A stretch of DNA of 64,000 nucleotides from the NCBI RefSeq assembly GCF_900188155.1, contig NZ_FZOG01000010.1, positions 1-64,000 on the forward strand, written 5' to 3'. The notes under the pieces were generated by a model. It ran no database searches and was not told the DNA's origin. It worked only from the letters and a program-made list of their open reading frames with translations. Within the stretch, counting starts at the first letter, position 1. Every line of letters starts with the position of its first letter. This DNA is from Pseudomonas segetis. Lineage in GTDB: Bacteria; Pseudomonadota; Gammaproteobacteria; Pseudomonadales; Pseudomonadaceae. Below, in pieces: positions 26,163 through 34,206 of this stretch. Position numbers and translations under genes: made by a program.

Positions 26163-26540
26163 ATGTACGCGATGGCAGCGATGAAGCAGTACCAAGCCGT
26201 TAACACTCAGGTCCAGGCTGTTGATGCAAGCCCGCACCGCTTGATCCAGATGCTCATGGAAGGTGGCTTGACCCGTATCGCCCAGGCGCGTGGCGCCATG
26301 GAGCGTGGCCAGCTTGCCCTCAAGGGTGAACTCATTGGTAAAGCCATCGGTATCGTGGGTGGCTTGCGCGACGGTCTGGATCTGCAACAAGGCGGTGAAC
26401 TGGCAGCAAACCTGGACAGTCTTTATGAGTACATGTCGGCGCGTTTGTTTGAAGCCAATGTGAAAAACCAGGCTGAGCCGCTTGAAGAAGTAGCGAGCCT
26501 GTTGCGTAATATTAAGTCCGGTTGGGACGCGATCGGTTAA
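26163..26540 (+). CDS. fliS: Flagellin export chaperone FliS
   Basis: A 125-residue protein matching canonical FliS: MKQYQAVNTQVQAVDASPHRLIQMLMEGGLTRIAQARGAMERG near 7-49, then KGELIGKAIGIVGGLRDGLDLQQGGELAANLDSLYEYMS. FliS binds the flagellin C-terminus and keeps it unfolded until export. It has its own FliA promoter, in contrast to the first copy coupled to fliD. The ATG at 26163 has a GAGAG element; ATG codons four and seven codons later are possible starts. Confidence 0.92.
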   Translation: MYAMAAMKQYQAVNTQVQAVDASPHRLIQMLMEGGLTRIAQARGAMERGQLALKGELIGKAIGIVGGLRDGLDLQQGGELAANLDSLYEYMSARLFEANVKNQAEPLEEVASLLRNIKSGWDAIG

Positions 26541-26828
26541 TGAACTTCTGAAAAACTACTGCGCTCGATATCACGACGTTAAAAAACGGCTCACAGCCTT
26601 TAGGCTGAACGAACTTCAGTTCGGCCCCGAAGGGGTGGGCAACGCGAATCAAATGCTCGTTTAGGCAACTAAAGTCGAGCGCGACCCCCGGTCGCTTTTT
26701 CGCATTTTTTGACTCGCTGCGCGCGCCCTCGGGCCAGCCTTTGGCTGTTACTCCCGTTGGTCGTTGCGCTTTGTTCTATCGTCGTTCGCTACCTTTTTCA
26801 GCGAGTCACCCGGCATTCGGAGTAAGTT
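26541..26828. repeat. Structured intergenic repeat element between fliS and fliT-like gene
   Basis: This 288-base gap is full of pairing elements: GCGCTCGA (26561-26568) with TCGAGCGC (26675-26682); three adjacent small hairpins at 26594-26607, 26610-26623 and 26625-26635; a terminator-like GCGACC-CCC-GGTCGC plus T run at 26681-26700; and GACTCGCTG (26711-26719) with CAGCGAGTC (26799-26807). It begins with CTGAAAAACTACTGCGC, found again at 27133, and ends near CCTTTTTCAG, partly its reverse complement. I recall similar long elements scattered between genes in Pseudomonas. It may encode a structured RNA or be a non-autonomous repeat. Confidence 0.6.
26681..26700 (+). terminator. Terminator within the intergenic repeat
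   Basis: GCGACC and GGTCGC pair around CCC and are followed by TTTTT. It would end the fliS transcript, so the fliT-like gene would need read-through or its own promoter. Confidence 0.65.
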
Positions 26829-27125
26829 ATGAGTTCATCAGTACAACGCCTGCAAGACACCGGAAGTGCACTGCGTAGCGCCTTGGCTACCCAGGACTGG
26901 GCTGCAATCGGCAACCTCGACCTGCAGTGTCGCGAGGCTGTGGATGAAGCCATGCTTGATGTCGCCGGTGACGAAGAGGCCTTGCGCTCGCGGATGACCG
27001 AACTGCTTGATTTGTACCGCGAGCTGGTCAGCGTCTGCCAGTCCGAGCAAAAGCGCCTGGCAGGTGAGTTGGTGCAGCTTAACCAGGCGCACAGTGGTGC
27101 CAAGGTTTATCAGCTGTTTGGCTAA
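26829..27125 (+). CDS. fliT: FliT-like flagellar chaperone
   Basis: A 98-residue all-helical, acidic protein. Size, position after fliS and the helical pattern (IGNLDLQCREAVDEAML near 27-43; LRSRMTELLDLYRELVSVCQSEQKRLAGELVQL near 52-84) match the FliT group, which chaperones FliD in enterics. Direct sequence signatures are weak, so the name rests partly on context. Both flanks carry a copy of the same 17-base repeat. The ATG at 26829 follows GGAGTAAGTT, a good ribosome site. Confidence 0.65.
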   Translation: MSSSVQRLQDTGSALRSALATQDWAAIGNLDLQCREAVDEAMLDVAGDEEALRSRMTELLDLYRELVSVCQSEQKRLAGELVQLNQAHSGAKVYQLFG

Positions 27126-27385
27126 GAAATAGCTGAAAAACTACTGCGCCAGGTATTACCGAGGGGCTGATATCGCGTCAGTCCCCCTTGGCTGTTGCTC
27201 ATCCCAACCGCGGATGATTCCTAAGCTGTGGTTTCTCCATGCAAGCTGCGCGGCTGTTTTCCAGCGCCTTGGCCTTGCATCCAAGGCCGCTTTGAGCCTG
27301 TATTCACGCGCCCTGGGCCCTTCTTTTGCGATCAAGCTCAGATATTGGCATTGGCCGGACAGAGCAAATAAAACACGCCATAAAA
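27126..27385. other. Structured intergenic DNA upstream of the fleQ promoter
   Basis: No credible gene. The stretch opens with a second copy of CTGAAAAACTACTGCGC (27133-27149), then has an imperfect stem GGGGCTGA with TCAG-T-CCCC (27163-27186) and GGCCTT/AAGGCC (27271-27288). It could encode a small RNA or the far upstream control region of fleQ. It may also be a decayed relative of the repeat at 26541-26828. Confidence 0.45.
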
Positions 27386-27414
27386 TTGACATGTGCCAGG
27401 TTAATTGATTTAAC
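27386..27414 (+). promoter_or_regulatory. Sigma-70-like promoter of fleQ
   Basis: A perfect -35 TTGACA (27386-27391), a 17-base spacer and a -10 TTTAAC (4 of 6 consensus bases). Predicted transcript start near 27421, about 66 bases before the ATG. No sigma-54 element is seen, which fits fleQ at the top of the cascade. Confidence 0.6.
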
Positions 27415-27486
27415 TTAATGGCTAAGTGCTGGCTGTTTAGATAGTGATCCAGCCCGATTTTTCACTCCCGGACATGAAATAAAACT

Positions 27487-28959
27487 ATGTGGCGTGAAAC
27501 TAAAATTTTGTTGATTGATGACAACACTGAGCGTCGCCGCGATCTTGCGGTGATTTTAAATTTTTTAGGCGAGGAACATCTGGCGTGTGACAGCGCCTCG
27601 TGGAAAACCACGGTTGCCGAGTTGGAGTCGAGTCGCGCGATGTTGTGCGTCATGCTTGGCGATGTGCAAAGCAGTGGGGAGCTGCTGGAGCAAATCAAGC
27701 AACTGGTAAGCTGGGATGAGTTCCTGCCGGTGTTGCTGATTGACGCAACGGTTCATGCTGATTGGCCCGAGGATATTCGTCGCAGCGTGCTGGCCAGCCT
27801 TGAGATGCCGCCCAGCTACAACAAATTGCTTGATTCGTTGCACCGCGCTCAGGTGTATCGCGAAATGTACGATCAGGCGCGTGCCCGTGGTCGCCAGCGT
27901 GAAGCCAATCTGTTTCGCAGCCTGGTTGGTACCAGCCGTGCCATCCAGCAAGTGCGGCAGATGATGCAGCAAGTGGCGGATACCGAAGCCAGTGTGTTGA
28001 TACTTGGCGAGTCTGGTACCGGCAAGGAGGTTGTTGCGCGTAACCTGCACTACCATTCCAAGCGCCGTGAAGGGCCCTTTGTTCCGGTCAACTGCGGTGC
28101 CATTCCTGCCGAGTTGCTGGAGAGCGAGCTGTTTGGTCATGACAAGGGTGCCTTTACCGGAGCGATAACCAGCCGGGCAGGGCGTTTTGAGCTGGCCAAC
28201 GGCGGTACCTTGTTCCTTGACGAAATTGGCGACATGCCACTGCCAATGCAGGTCAAGCTGCTGCGCGTGCTGCAAGAGCGCACATTCGAGCGGGTGGGGA
28301 GCAACAAGACCCAGATTGCCGATGTGCGCATCATCGCCGCGACCCACAAAGACCTGGAAAGCATGATCGAGGCAGGCACCTTTCGTGAAGACCTGTATTA
28401 CCGGTTGAATGTGTTCCCCATCGAGATGGCGCCCCTGCGTGAGCGCATTGAAGACATTCCGCTGCTGATGAACGAATTGATCTCGCGCATGGAGCACGAA
28501 AAGCGCGGTTCGATCCGTTTCAATTCGGCAGCGATCATGTCGCTGTGTCGTCACGACTGGGCGGGCAACGTGCGCGAGCTGGCGAACCTGGTCGAGCGCA
28601 TGGCAATCATGCATCCCTATGGTGTGATTGGCGTGGGTGAACTGCCCAAGAAGTTTCGCCATGTGGATGATGAAGACGAACACGTGCACGAGCCCATGTT
28701 TGACGAGTTTGAGGAGCGGGCGGCCATTCTTGCCGGCTTGCCAGGCCCCGAAACTGCACCGCAGCTACCGGCTGAAGGCATCGATCTCAAGGATTACCTG
28801 GGCAGCCTTGAGCAGGGCCTGATCCAGCAGGCGCTTGATGAGTCCAATGGCATTGTTGCGCGCGCAGCCGAGCGTTTGCGTATCCGGCGTACAACGCTGG
28901 TTGAGAAAATGCGCAAGTACAACATGAGCAGGCGCGATGAAGAGGGCATGGACGACTAA
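27487..28959 (+). CDS. fleQ: Master flagellar regulator FleQ
   Basis: A 490-residue sigma-54 activator. The N-terminal FleQ domain (1-125) is receiver-like but has no phosphorylatable Asp at the usual place. The AAA+ domain (about 143-375) has Walker A GESGTGKE at 174-181, the sigma-54-contacting GAFTGA at 221-226 and Walker B LFLDEIGD. The C-terminal Fis-type helix-turn-helix is near 445-480 (VARAAERLRIRRTTLVEKMRKY). FleQ turns on early flagellar genes with RpoN; its activity is restrained by FleN and by cyclic-di-GMP. The gene is flanked by a sigma-70 promoter and a strong terminator, so it is monocistronic. Confidence 0.96.
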   Translation: MWRETKILLIDDNTERRRDLAVILNFLGEEHLACDSASWKTTVAELESSRAMLCVMLGDVQSSGELLEQIKQLVSWDEFLPVLLIDATVHADWPEDIRRSVLASLEMPPSYNKLLDSLHRAQVYREMYDQARARGRQREANLFRSLVGTSRAIQQVRQMMQQVADTEASVLILGESGTGKEVVARNLHYHSKRREGPFVPVNCGAIPAELLESELFGHDKGAFTGAITSRAGRFELANGGTLFLDEIGDMPLPMQVKLLRVLQERTFERVGSNKTQIADVRIIAATHKDLESMIEAGTFREDLYYRLNVFPIEMAPLRERIEDIPLLMNELISRMEHEKRGSIRFNSAAIMSLCRHDWAGNVRELANLVERMAIMHPYGVIGVGELPKKFRHVDDEDEHVHEPMFDEFEERAAILAGLPGPETAPQLPAEGIDLKDYLGSLEQGLIQQALDESNGIVARAAERLRIRRTTLVEKMRKYNMSRRDEEGMDD

Positions 28960-28993
28960 CAAAGATTAGTCATTCCCTTGGCGCGAACCCATT

Positions 28994-29036
28994 AAATAAG
29001 GCCGAAGCTTTGACGTTAGCTTCGGCCTTATTTTTT
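28994..29036 (+). terminator. Rho-independent terminator of fleQ
   Basis: A perfect 16-bp stem (AAATAAGGCCGAAGCT with AGCTTCGGCCTTATTT) with an 8-base loop and a T run. It is A/T-flanked on both sides. Confidence 0.92.
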
Positions 29037-29065
29037 ATCTGCTTGATAATAAAGGATATTTTTTT

Positions 29066-29081
29066 CGGCACGGGTATTGCT
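29066..29081 (+). promoter_or_regulatory. Sigma-54 promoter of fleSR
   Basis: CGGCACGGGTATTGCT has the correct GG-GC spacing, 53 bases before the fleS ATG. FleQ is the expected activator. Confidence 0.75.
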
Positions 29082-29133
29082 AACACTCATGCAACCGACT
29101 GTCTTATGACGGCACGCTGCGCGAGATAGAAGA

Positions 29134-30348
29134 ATGACTAGCACTGCCCAAACTGCTGAAAACACCAACCAAATGCCCACTGAACCGGCCGAGCAGGCGG
29201 GGCGTGAGAGTTTGCAGCAAGCATTTGAGATGTTTAATCAGATGTCCAACCAGCTCAGCGAGTCCTACAGCTTGCTGGAGTCACGGGTCACTGAGCTCAA
29301 GGGACAGTTGGCGTTGGTCAGTGCGCAACGCATGCAGGAGCTGGCCGAGAAAGAACGTCTGGCACTGCGCCTGCAAAGCTTGCTTGATCTGCTGCCGGGC
29401 GGCGTGATCGTTATCGATGGCCAGGGGGTGGTGCGCGAGGCCAATCCGGTTGCGCGTAACCTGCTGGGCAAGCCCCTTGCCGGCATGCTCTGGCGTGAAG
29501 TGATCGCCCGCAGTTTTGCCCCGCGGGAAGACGATGGTCATGAAGTCTCGCTCAGGGATGGTCGACGCCTGGCGATTGCCACGCGTTCACTGCAGGGCGA
29601 ACCTGGCCAGTTGGTGCTGCTCACCGACCTGACCGAAACCCGCCGCCTGCAGGATCAGTTATCACGCCACGAACGTTTATCGGCCCTGGGCCGAATGGTG
29701 GCTTCGCTGGCTCATCAGATTCGTACGCCGCTGTCGGCCGCGCTGCTCTATGCCAGCCACTTGACTGAACAGGTATTGCCGGCCGAACAGCAACAGCGTT
29801 TTGCCGGACGCTTGAAGGAGCGCCTGCATGAGCTTGAGCATCAGGTGCGCGACATGCTGATATTCGCTCGTGGCGACTTGCCCTTGCCGGATCGAATCAC
29901 GCCAAAGGCTTTATTCAATGCCTTGCGTGCAGCGGGTGAAGCCCATGTGCAAGGCATGCAGGTGCGTTGGCAGTGCGACAGCTACAGCGGTGAGTTGCTT
30001 TGTAATCGCGACACCTTGGTGGGCACGGCGCTGAACCTGGTGGAAAACGCCATTCAGGCTTCAGGTCGTCAAGCACGCTTGAAAATACATCTATACAGCC
30101 GCGACAACAGTTTGCGGCTGTGCATCAGTGATGACGGTCCCGGTATTGATGCGCCGACTCTGGCGCGCCTCGGCGAACCCTTCTTCACCACTAAAACCAC
30201 GGGTACCGGATTGGGACTTGCGGTGGTCAAGGCTGTAGCTAAAGCCCATCAGGGCGAGCTGAAGTTGTTGTCCAGACCGGGGCGCGGTACCAGCGCGTTA
30301 TTGATTTTGCCGCTGATCAGCGCGGCGCAAATGATTGTTCAGGAGTAA
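29134..30348 (+). CDS. fleS: Flagellar sensor histidine kinase FleS
   Basis: A 404-residue cytoplasmic kinase. There are no membrane segments. A coiled N-terminus (about 30-85) leads to a PAS domain (about 86-170), a phosphoacceptor helix with SLAHQIRTPLSAAL near 190-203, and an ATPase domain with LNLVENAIQ (N box), DDGPGID (G1) and TKTTGTGLGLAVVKA (G2). It phosphorylates FleR to turn on hook and rod genes. What it senses is unknown, though the assembly state of the export apparatus is a candidate. fleR starts 5 bases later. Confidence 0.93.
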   Translation: MTSTAQTAENTNQMPTEPAEQAGRESLQQAFEMFNQMSNQLSESYSLLESRVTELKGQLALVSAQRMQELAEKERLALRLQSLLDLLPGGVIVIDGQGVVREANPVARNLLGKPLAGMLWREVIARSFAPREDDGHEVSLRDGRRLAIATRSLQGEPGQLVLLTDLTETRRLQDQLSRHERLSALGRMVASLAHQIRTPLSAALLYASHLTEQVLPAEQQQRFAGRLKERLHELEHQVRDMLIFARGDLPLPDRITPKALFNALRAAGEAHVQGMQVRWQCDSYSGELLCNRDTLVGTALNLVENAIQASGRQARLKIHLYSRDNSLRLCISDDGPGIDAPTLARLGEPFFTTKTTGTGLGLAVVKAVAKAHQGELKLLSRPGRGTSALLILPLISAAQMIVQE

Positions 30349-30353
30349 CCGCC

Positions 30354-31763
30354 ATGGCCGCTAAAATTCTATTGGTCGAAGATGACCGCGCGCTGCGTGA
30401 GGCACTTGCCGATACCTTGAGTATTGGCGGGCACGATTACCACGCGGTGGATTGTGCCGAGGCCGCGTTGCTGGCCCTGGAGCAAGAGCCATTTGGCCTG
30501 GTGGTCAGTGACGTCAATATGCCGGGAATGGATGGCCACCAATTGCTTGCCACCATCCGTCAGCGTCTGCCGCAAATGCCGGTGCTGTTGATGACCGCCT
30601 TTGGTGCTGTTGAGCGAGCCGTCGATGCTATGCGTCAAGGCGCCGCCGATTATCTGGTCAAGCCCTTTGAACCCAAGGCACTGCTGGCGCTGGTTGATCG
30701 TCATGCGCGTGGTCTTGTGGCCTGCGGTGAGCAACAAGGCCCCATTGCTGTGGAACCTGCAAGCGTGCAACTGCTCGACCTGGCTGCGCGGGTGGCGCGC
30801 AGTGATTCCACGGTATTGATCACGGGAGAGTCGGGGACAGGCAAGGAAGTTCTGGCGCGCTACATTCATGATCAATCGCCACGTGCGAACAAACCGTTTA
30901 TCGCGATCAACTGTGCAGCGATTCCAGACAATATGCTTGAGGCCACGCTGTTTGGCCATGAGAAGGGCTCCTTCACCGGCGCCGTGAACAGTGCCCCGGG
31001 CAAGTTTGAGCTGGCCAATGGCGGCACTATCTTGCTCGACGAAATTTCTGAAATGCCCTTGCCATTGCAGGCTAAGTTGTTGCGCGTGTTGCAGGAGCGT
31101 GAGGTCGAGCGTGTCGGTGGGCGCAAGCCGATTGAACTGGATATTCGCGTGCTCGCCACCAGTAACCGCGACATGGCCGGCGATGTTGCTGCCGGGCGCT
31201 TCCGCGAGGATTTGTATTACCGGCTTTCGGTCTTCCCTCTGGCCTGGATGCCATTGCGTGACCGGCCGGCCGATATAGTGCCTTTGGCCGAGCGACTGCT
31301 GGCCAAGCACGTCAAGAAAATGAATCACGCCCCTGTACGATTCTCTGCGCAGGCGCAGGCCAGCTTGTTGGCCCATGCCTGGCCAGGCAACGTGCGCGAG
31401 CTGGACAATGCTGTGCAGCGCGCGCTGATTTTGCAGCAAGGCGGTATGGTCCAGCCCCAGGACTTGTGCCTGGCGGCACCCGTGGGCGCCAGCTCCTTGG
31501 CGCCTGTCGCCAGGCCTGCTCAACCGACGGTGGCGCCAACCGAGGTGGTGATCGAAGAAGTAGAGGCGCCAGAGTCGGGAGCCTTGGGCGAAGACCTTCG
31601 TCGTCGTGAGTTCCAGGTGATTATCGACACCTTGCGAACCGAGCGCGGACGGCGCAAGGAAGCGGCTGAACGCCTGGGTATCAGCCCACGTACCCTGCGT
31701 TACAAGCTGGCGCAAATGCGCGATGCCGGGATGGATGTAGAGGCGTATCTCTACGCCAGCTAG
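30354..31763 (+). CDS. fleR: Flagellar sigma-54 response regulator FleR
   Basis: A 469-residue NtrC-type regulator. The receiver domain has D10/D11, phosphorylated D53 and K103. The AAA+ domain (about 135-370) has GESGTGKE at 158-165 and GSFTGA (Ser in place of the common Ala) in the loop touching sigma-54. The C-terminal helix-turn-helix is RKEAAERLGISPRTLRYKLAQMR near 433-455. It activates the RpoN promoters of hook-basal-body genes, plausibly those at 10529 and 13655. Confidence 0.94.
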   Translation: MAAKILLVEDDRALREALADTLSIGGHDYHAVDCAEAALLALEQEPFGLVVSDVNMPGMDGHQLLATIRQRLPQMPVLLMTAFGAVERAVDAMRQGAADYLVKPFEPKALLALVDRHARGLVACGEQQGPIAVEPASVQLLDLAARVARSDSTVLITGESGTGKEVLARYIHDQSPRANKPFIAINCAAIPDNMLEATLFGHEKGSFTGAVNSAPGKFELANGGTILLDEISEMPLPLQAKLLRVLQEREVERVGGRKPIELDIRVLATSNRDMAGDVAAGRFREDLYYRLSVFPLAWMPLRDRPADIVPLAERLLAKHVKKMNHAPVRFSAQAQASLLAHAWPGNVRELDNAVQRALILQQGGMVQPQDLCLAAPVGASSLAPVARPAQPTVAPTEVVIEEVEAPESGALGEDLRRREFQVIIDTLRTERGRRKEAAERLGISPRTLRYKLAQMRDAGMDVEAYLYAS

Positions 31764-31836
31764 GCCCTTCTCTACAGGGCTCGGCAGCGTCAGCTTGCCT
31801 ATCGAACCTCAGGCTAAATTATCGGCGCTGATTGTT

Positions 31837-31880
31837 GGTGGAAGGATGTAGCGTCTTCCACCCTACGGCGAAGTGTAGGG
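31837..31880. repeat. Intergenic hairpin repeat (GTAGGGTGGAAG type)
   Basis: GGTGGAAG (31837-31844) pairs with CTTCCACC (31855-31862), and the overlapping CCCTAC (31861-31866) pairs with GTAGGG (31875-31880). Read on the minus strand the core is GTAGGGTGGAAG, like short repeats found between genes in many gammaproteobacteria. The two hairpins are mutually exclusive. Confidence 0.5.
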
Positions 31881-31990
31881 TGCGACAATGCGCAGTTTGT
31901 CCGCCGGACATAACCCGTGCTTTGAGTGTTTGCCAGCGCAAAGCGTCAATCATCCGATCGCATCAGAATAATTATCCATCAGCGCTTAAC

Positions 31991-32006
31991 TGGCATCCTT
32001 GTTGCT
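31991..32006 (+). promoter_or_regulatory. Sigma-54 promoter of fliEFGHIJ
   Basis: TGGCATCCTTGTTGCT has the correct GG-GC spacing and lies 58 bases before the fliE ATG. Confidence 0.75.
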
Positions 32007-32063
32007 AATAACCCTGTATAGCGCCGCGAAGTGTCAAAAAGAAAGCGGCCAGTGGAGGAAGTT

Positions 32064-32393
32064 ATGAGCCAAGGCATTGAATTTAATCGACTGATGTTGG
32101 AAATGCGTTCCATGCAGGCAGATGCCATGGCGCGTCCAAAACCTGTATCAGCCACACCTGAACCAGGTGCGCCGAGCTTTTCCGAAATGCTTGGCCAGGC
32201 GGTTGGCAAGGTCAATGAAACCCAGCAGGCTTCCACTCAGTTGGCTACCGCCTTCGAGATGGGTAAAAGCGGTGTTGACCTGACCGACGTGATGATCGCC
32301 TCGCAAAAAGCCAGCGTTTCATTCCAGGCCATGACCCAGGTGCGTAACAAGCTGGTTCAGGCGTATCAAGACATCATGCAGATGCCGGTTTAA
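32064..32393 (+). CDS. fliE: MS-ring/rod adapter FliE
   Basis: A 109-residue protein linking the MS ring to the rod and exported first. The conserved C-terminal half reads FSEMLGQAVGKVNETQQAST near 42-61, then VDLTDVMIASQKASVSFQAMTQVRNKLVQAYQDIMQMPV at the end. The ATG at 32064 has a GGAGGAA site; an upstream GTG in frame has none. First gene of fliEFGHIJ. Confidence 0.94.
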   Translation: MSQGIEFNRLMLEMRSMQADAMARPKPVSATPEPGAPSFSEMLGQAVGKVNETQQASTQLATAFEMGKSGVDLTDVMIASQKASVSFQAMTQVRNKLVQAYQDIMQMPV

Positions 32394-32409
32394 AGGCGGA
32401 ATTTGACTC

Positions 32410-34206
32410 ATGGCTGACGCTCTCTCGGCAAATATGCCGGCTACCACCGGCGCCTCTGGCGACTCGAAGAAACCCTTGTTTGGCCTGGCATTTCTGGAAA
32501 ATCTCTCGGAAATGACCATGCTGCGCCAGGTTGGCCTGATGGTCGGTTTGGCGGCAAGCGTGGCGATTGGCTTTGCGGTGGTTTTGTGGTCACAGCAGCC
32601 CGACTATCGTCCGCTTTATGGCAGCCTCGACGGCATGGATGCATCACAGGTGATGGAAACCCTGTCGATGGCTGATATTGCTTACACCGTCGAGCCAAAC
32701 TCTGGCGCCTTGCTGGTCAAGTCCGAGGACATGGCCCGTGCCCGCATGCGTCTGGCGGCGGCAGGCGTTGCGCCGAGCGACAAGACCATGGGCTTTGAAA
32801 TCCTTGATCAGGAACAAGGCCTTGGCACCAGCCAGTTCATGGAGGCCACCCGCTACCGTCGCGGCCTCGAAGGTGAGTTGGCGCGCACTGTTTCGAGCCT
32901 CAATAATGTCAAGGCCGCACGCGTGCACCTGGCGATTCCGAAGAGCTCGGTGTTCGTGCGCGATGACCGCAAGCCGAGCGCCTCGGTATTGGTCGAGCTT
33001 TATCCGGGGCGTGGGCTGGAGCCGAGCCAGGTGATGGCGATCGTCAATCTGGTGGCCACCAGCGTACCTGAACTGGATAAATCGCAAGTCACGGTGGTCG
33101 ATCAAAAGGGCAATCTGCTCAGCGACCAGCAGGAAAACTCGGCGCTGACCATGGCAGGCAAGCAGTTTGATTACAGCCGTCGCCTTGAAAGCCTGATGAC
33201 CCAGCGTGTGCACAATATCCTGCAGCCGGTTTTAGGTTCAGGCCGTTATAAGGCCGAAGTCTCAGCCGACGTTGATTTCAGCGCTGTTGAATCGACTTCG
33301 GAGATGTTCAATCCAGACCAGCCCGCGCTGCGCAGCGAGCAGAAAACCGACGAGCAACGCAGCAGTAGCTTGCCGCCGCAAGGAGTGCCGGGCGCGCTGA
33401 GCAATCAGCCGCCGACGCCAACCAATGCGCCGCAACAAGCCAATGCGCCGGCTGCCGCAGCACCTGCAGGTCCGGTCGCGGCGGGGCAACCGCTGCTCGA
33501 TGCCAATGGCCAGCAAGTGATTGATCCGGCTACAGGCCAGCCAATGCTGGCGCCGTTCCCGACTGATAAACGTGAGCAGTCGACGCGCAACTATGAGTTG
33601 GATCGTTCGATCAGCCACACCAAGCAACAACAAGGTCGCCTGCGCCGGTTATCTGTCGCTGTAGTGGTTGATGATCAGATCAAGGTTGATCCTGCAACGG
33701 GCGAAACCACCCATGTGCCCTGGACCAGCGATGAGCTGGCACGCTTTACCCGACTGGTTCAGGACTCTGTTGGCTTCGATGCCAGCCGTGGTGACAGTGT
33801 CAGCGTCATCAATACGCCGTTTACCGCGGTTACTGGCGAGGAGGTTGTCGACATTCCGTTCTACACCCAGCCGTGGTTCTGGGATACGGTCAAGCAAGTG
33901 CTGGGCGTGCTGTTTATCCTGGTGTTGGTGTTCGGTGTGTTGCGTCCGGTGTTGAATAACATCACCGGCGGTGGCAAGAGCCGTGAATTGGCAGTGGCCG
34001 GCGGCGCGGATGGCGATGTAGAGTTAGGCGACATGGCCGGTGGCCTGGCGGCAGATCGGGTCAGCCTTGGCGGCCCGCAAAGCATCCTGTTGCCTAGCCC
34101 GAGCGAAGGCTATGACGCGCAGCTCAATGCAATTAAAAGTCTGGTTGCCGAAGATCCGGGCCGGGTTGCTCAGGTAGTTAAAGAGTGGATCAACGACGAT
34201 GAGTGA
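32410..34206 (+). CDS. fliF: MS-ring protein FliF
   Basis: A 598-residue inner-membrane ring protein. Membrane helix one is near 43-62 and the second near 495-515 (LGVLFILVLVFGVLRPVL). Between them are the ring-building motifs; a Pro/Ala/Gln-rich segment near 335-375 is low-complexity. The C-terminal tail (SEGYDAQLNAIKSLVAEDPGRVAQVVKEWINDDE) binds FliG. Its end overlaps the fliG start by 8 bases. Confidence 0.95.
   Translation: MADALSANMPATTGASGDSKKPLFGLAFLENLSEMTMLRQVGLMVGLAASVAIGFAVVLWSQQPDYRPLYGSLDGMDASQVMETLSMADIAYTVEPNSGALLVKSEDMARARMRLAAAGVAPSDKTMGFEILDQEQGLGTSQFMEATRYRRGLEGELARTVSSLNNVKAARVHLAIPKSSVFVRDDRKPSASVLVELYPGRGLEPSQVMAIVNLVATSVPELDKSQVTVVDQKGNLLSDQQENSALTMAGKQFDYSRRLESLMTQRVHNILQPVLGSGRYKAEVSADVDFSAVESTSEMFNPDQPALRSEQKTDEQRSSSLPPQGVPGALSNQPPTPTNAPQQANAPAAAAPAGPVAAGQPLLDANGQQVIDPATGQPMLAPFPTDKREQSTRNYELDRSISHTKQQQGRLRRLSVAVVVDDQIKVDPATGETTHVPWTSDELARFTRLVQDSVGFDASRGDSVSVINTPFTAVTGEEVVDIPFYTQPWFWDTVKQVLGVLFILVLVFGVLRPVLNNITGGGKSRELAVAGGADGDVELGDMAGGLAADRVSLGGPQSILLPSPSEGYDAQLNAIKSLVAEDPGRVAQVVKEWINDDE

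Larger units (their letters stand above)
31764..32063. other. fleR-fliE intergenic region
   Basis: About 300 bases. It has two overlapping hairpins (31837-31880) from a dispersed repeat type, then the fliE sigma-54 element (31991-32006) in AT-richer DNA. No gene is seen. Confidence 0.5.

Noticed and set aside
30369..31715. A 448-codon open frame antisense to fleR
   Set aside because: Composition and position show a shadow of fleR; no domain seen.
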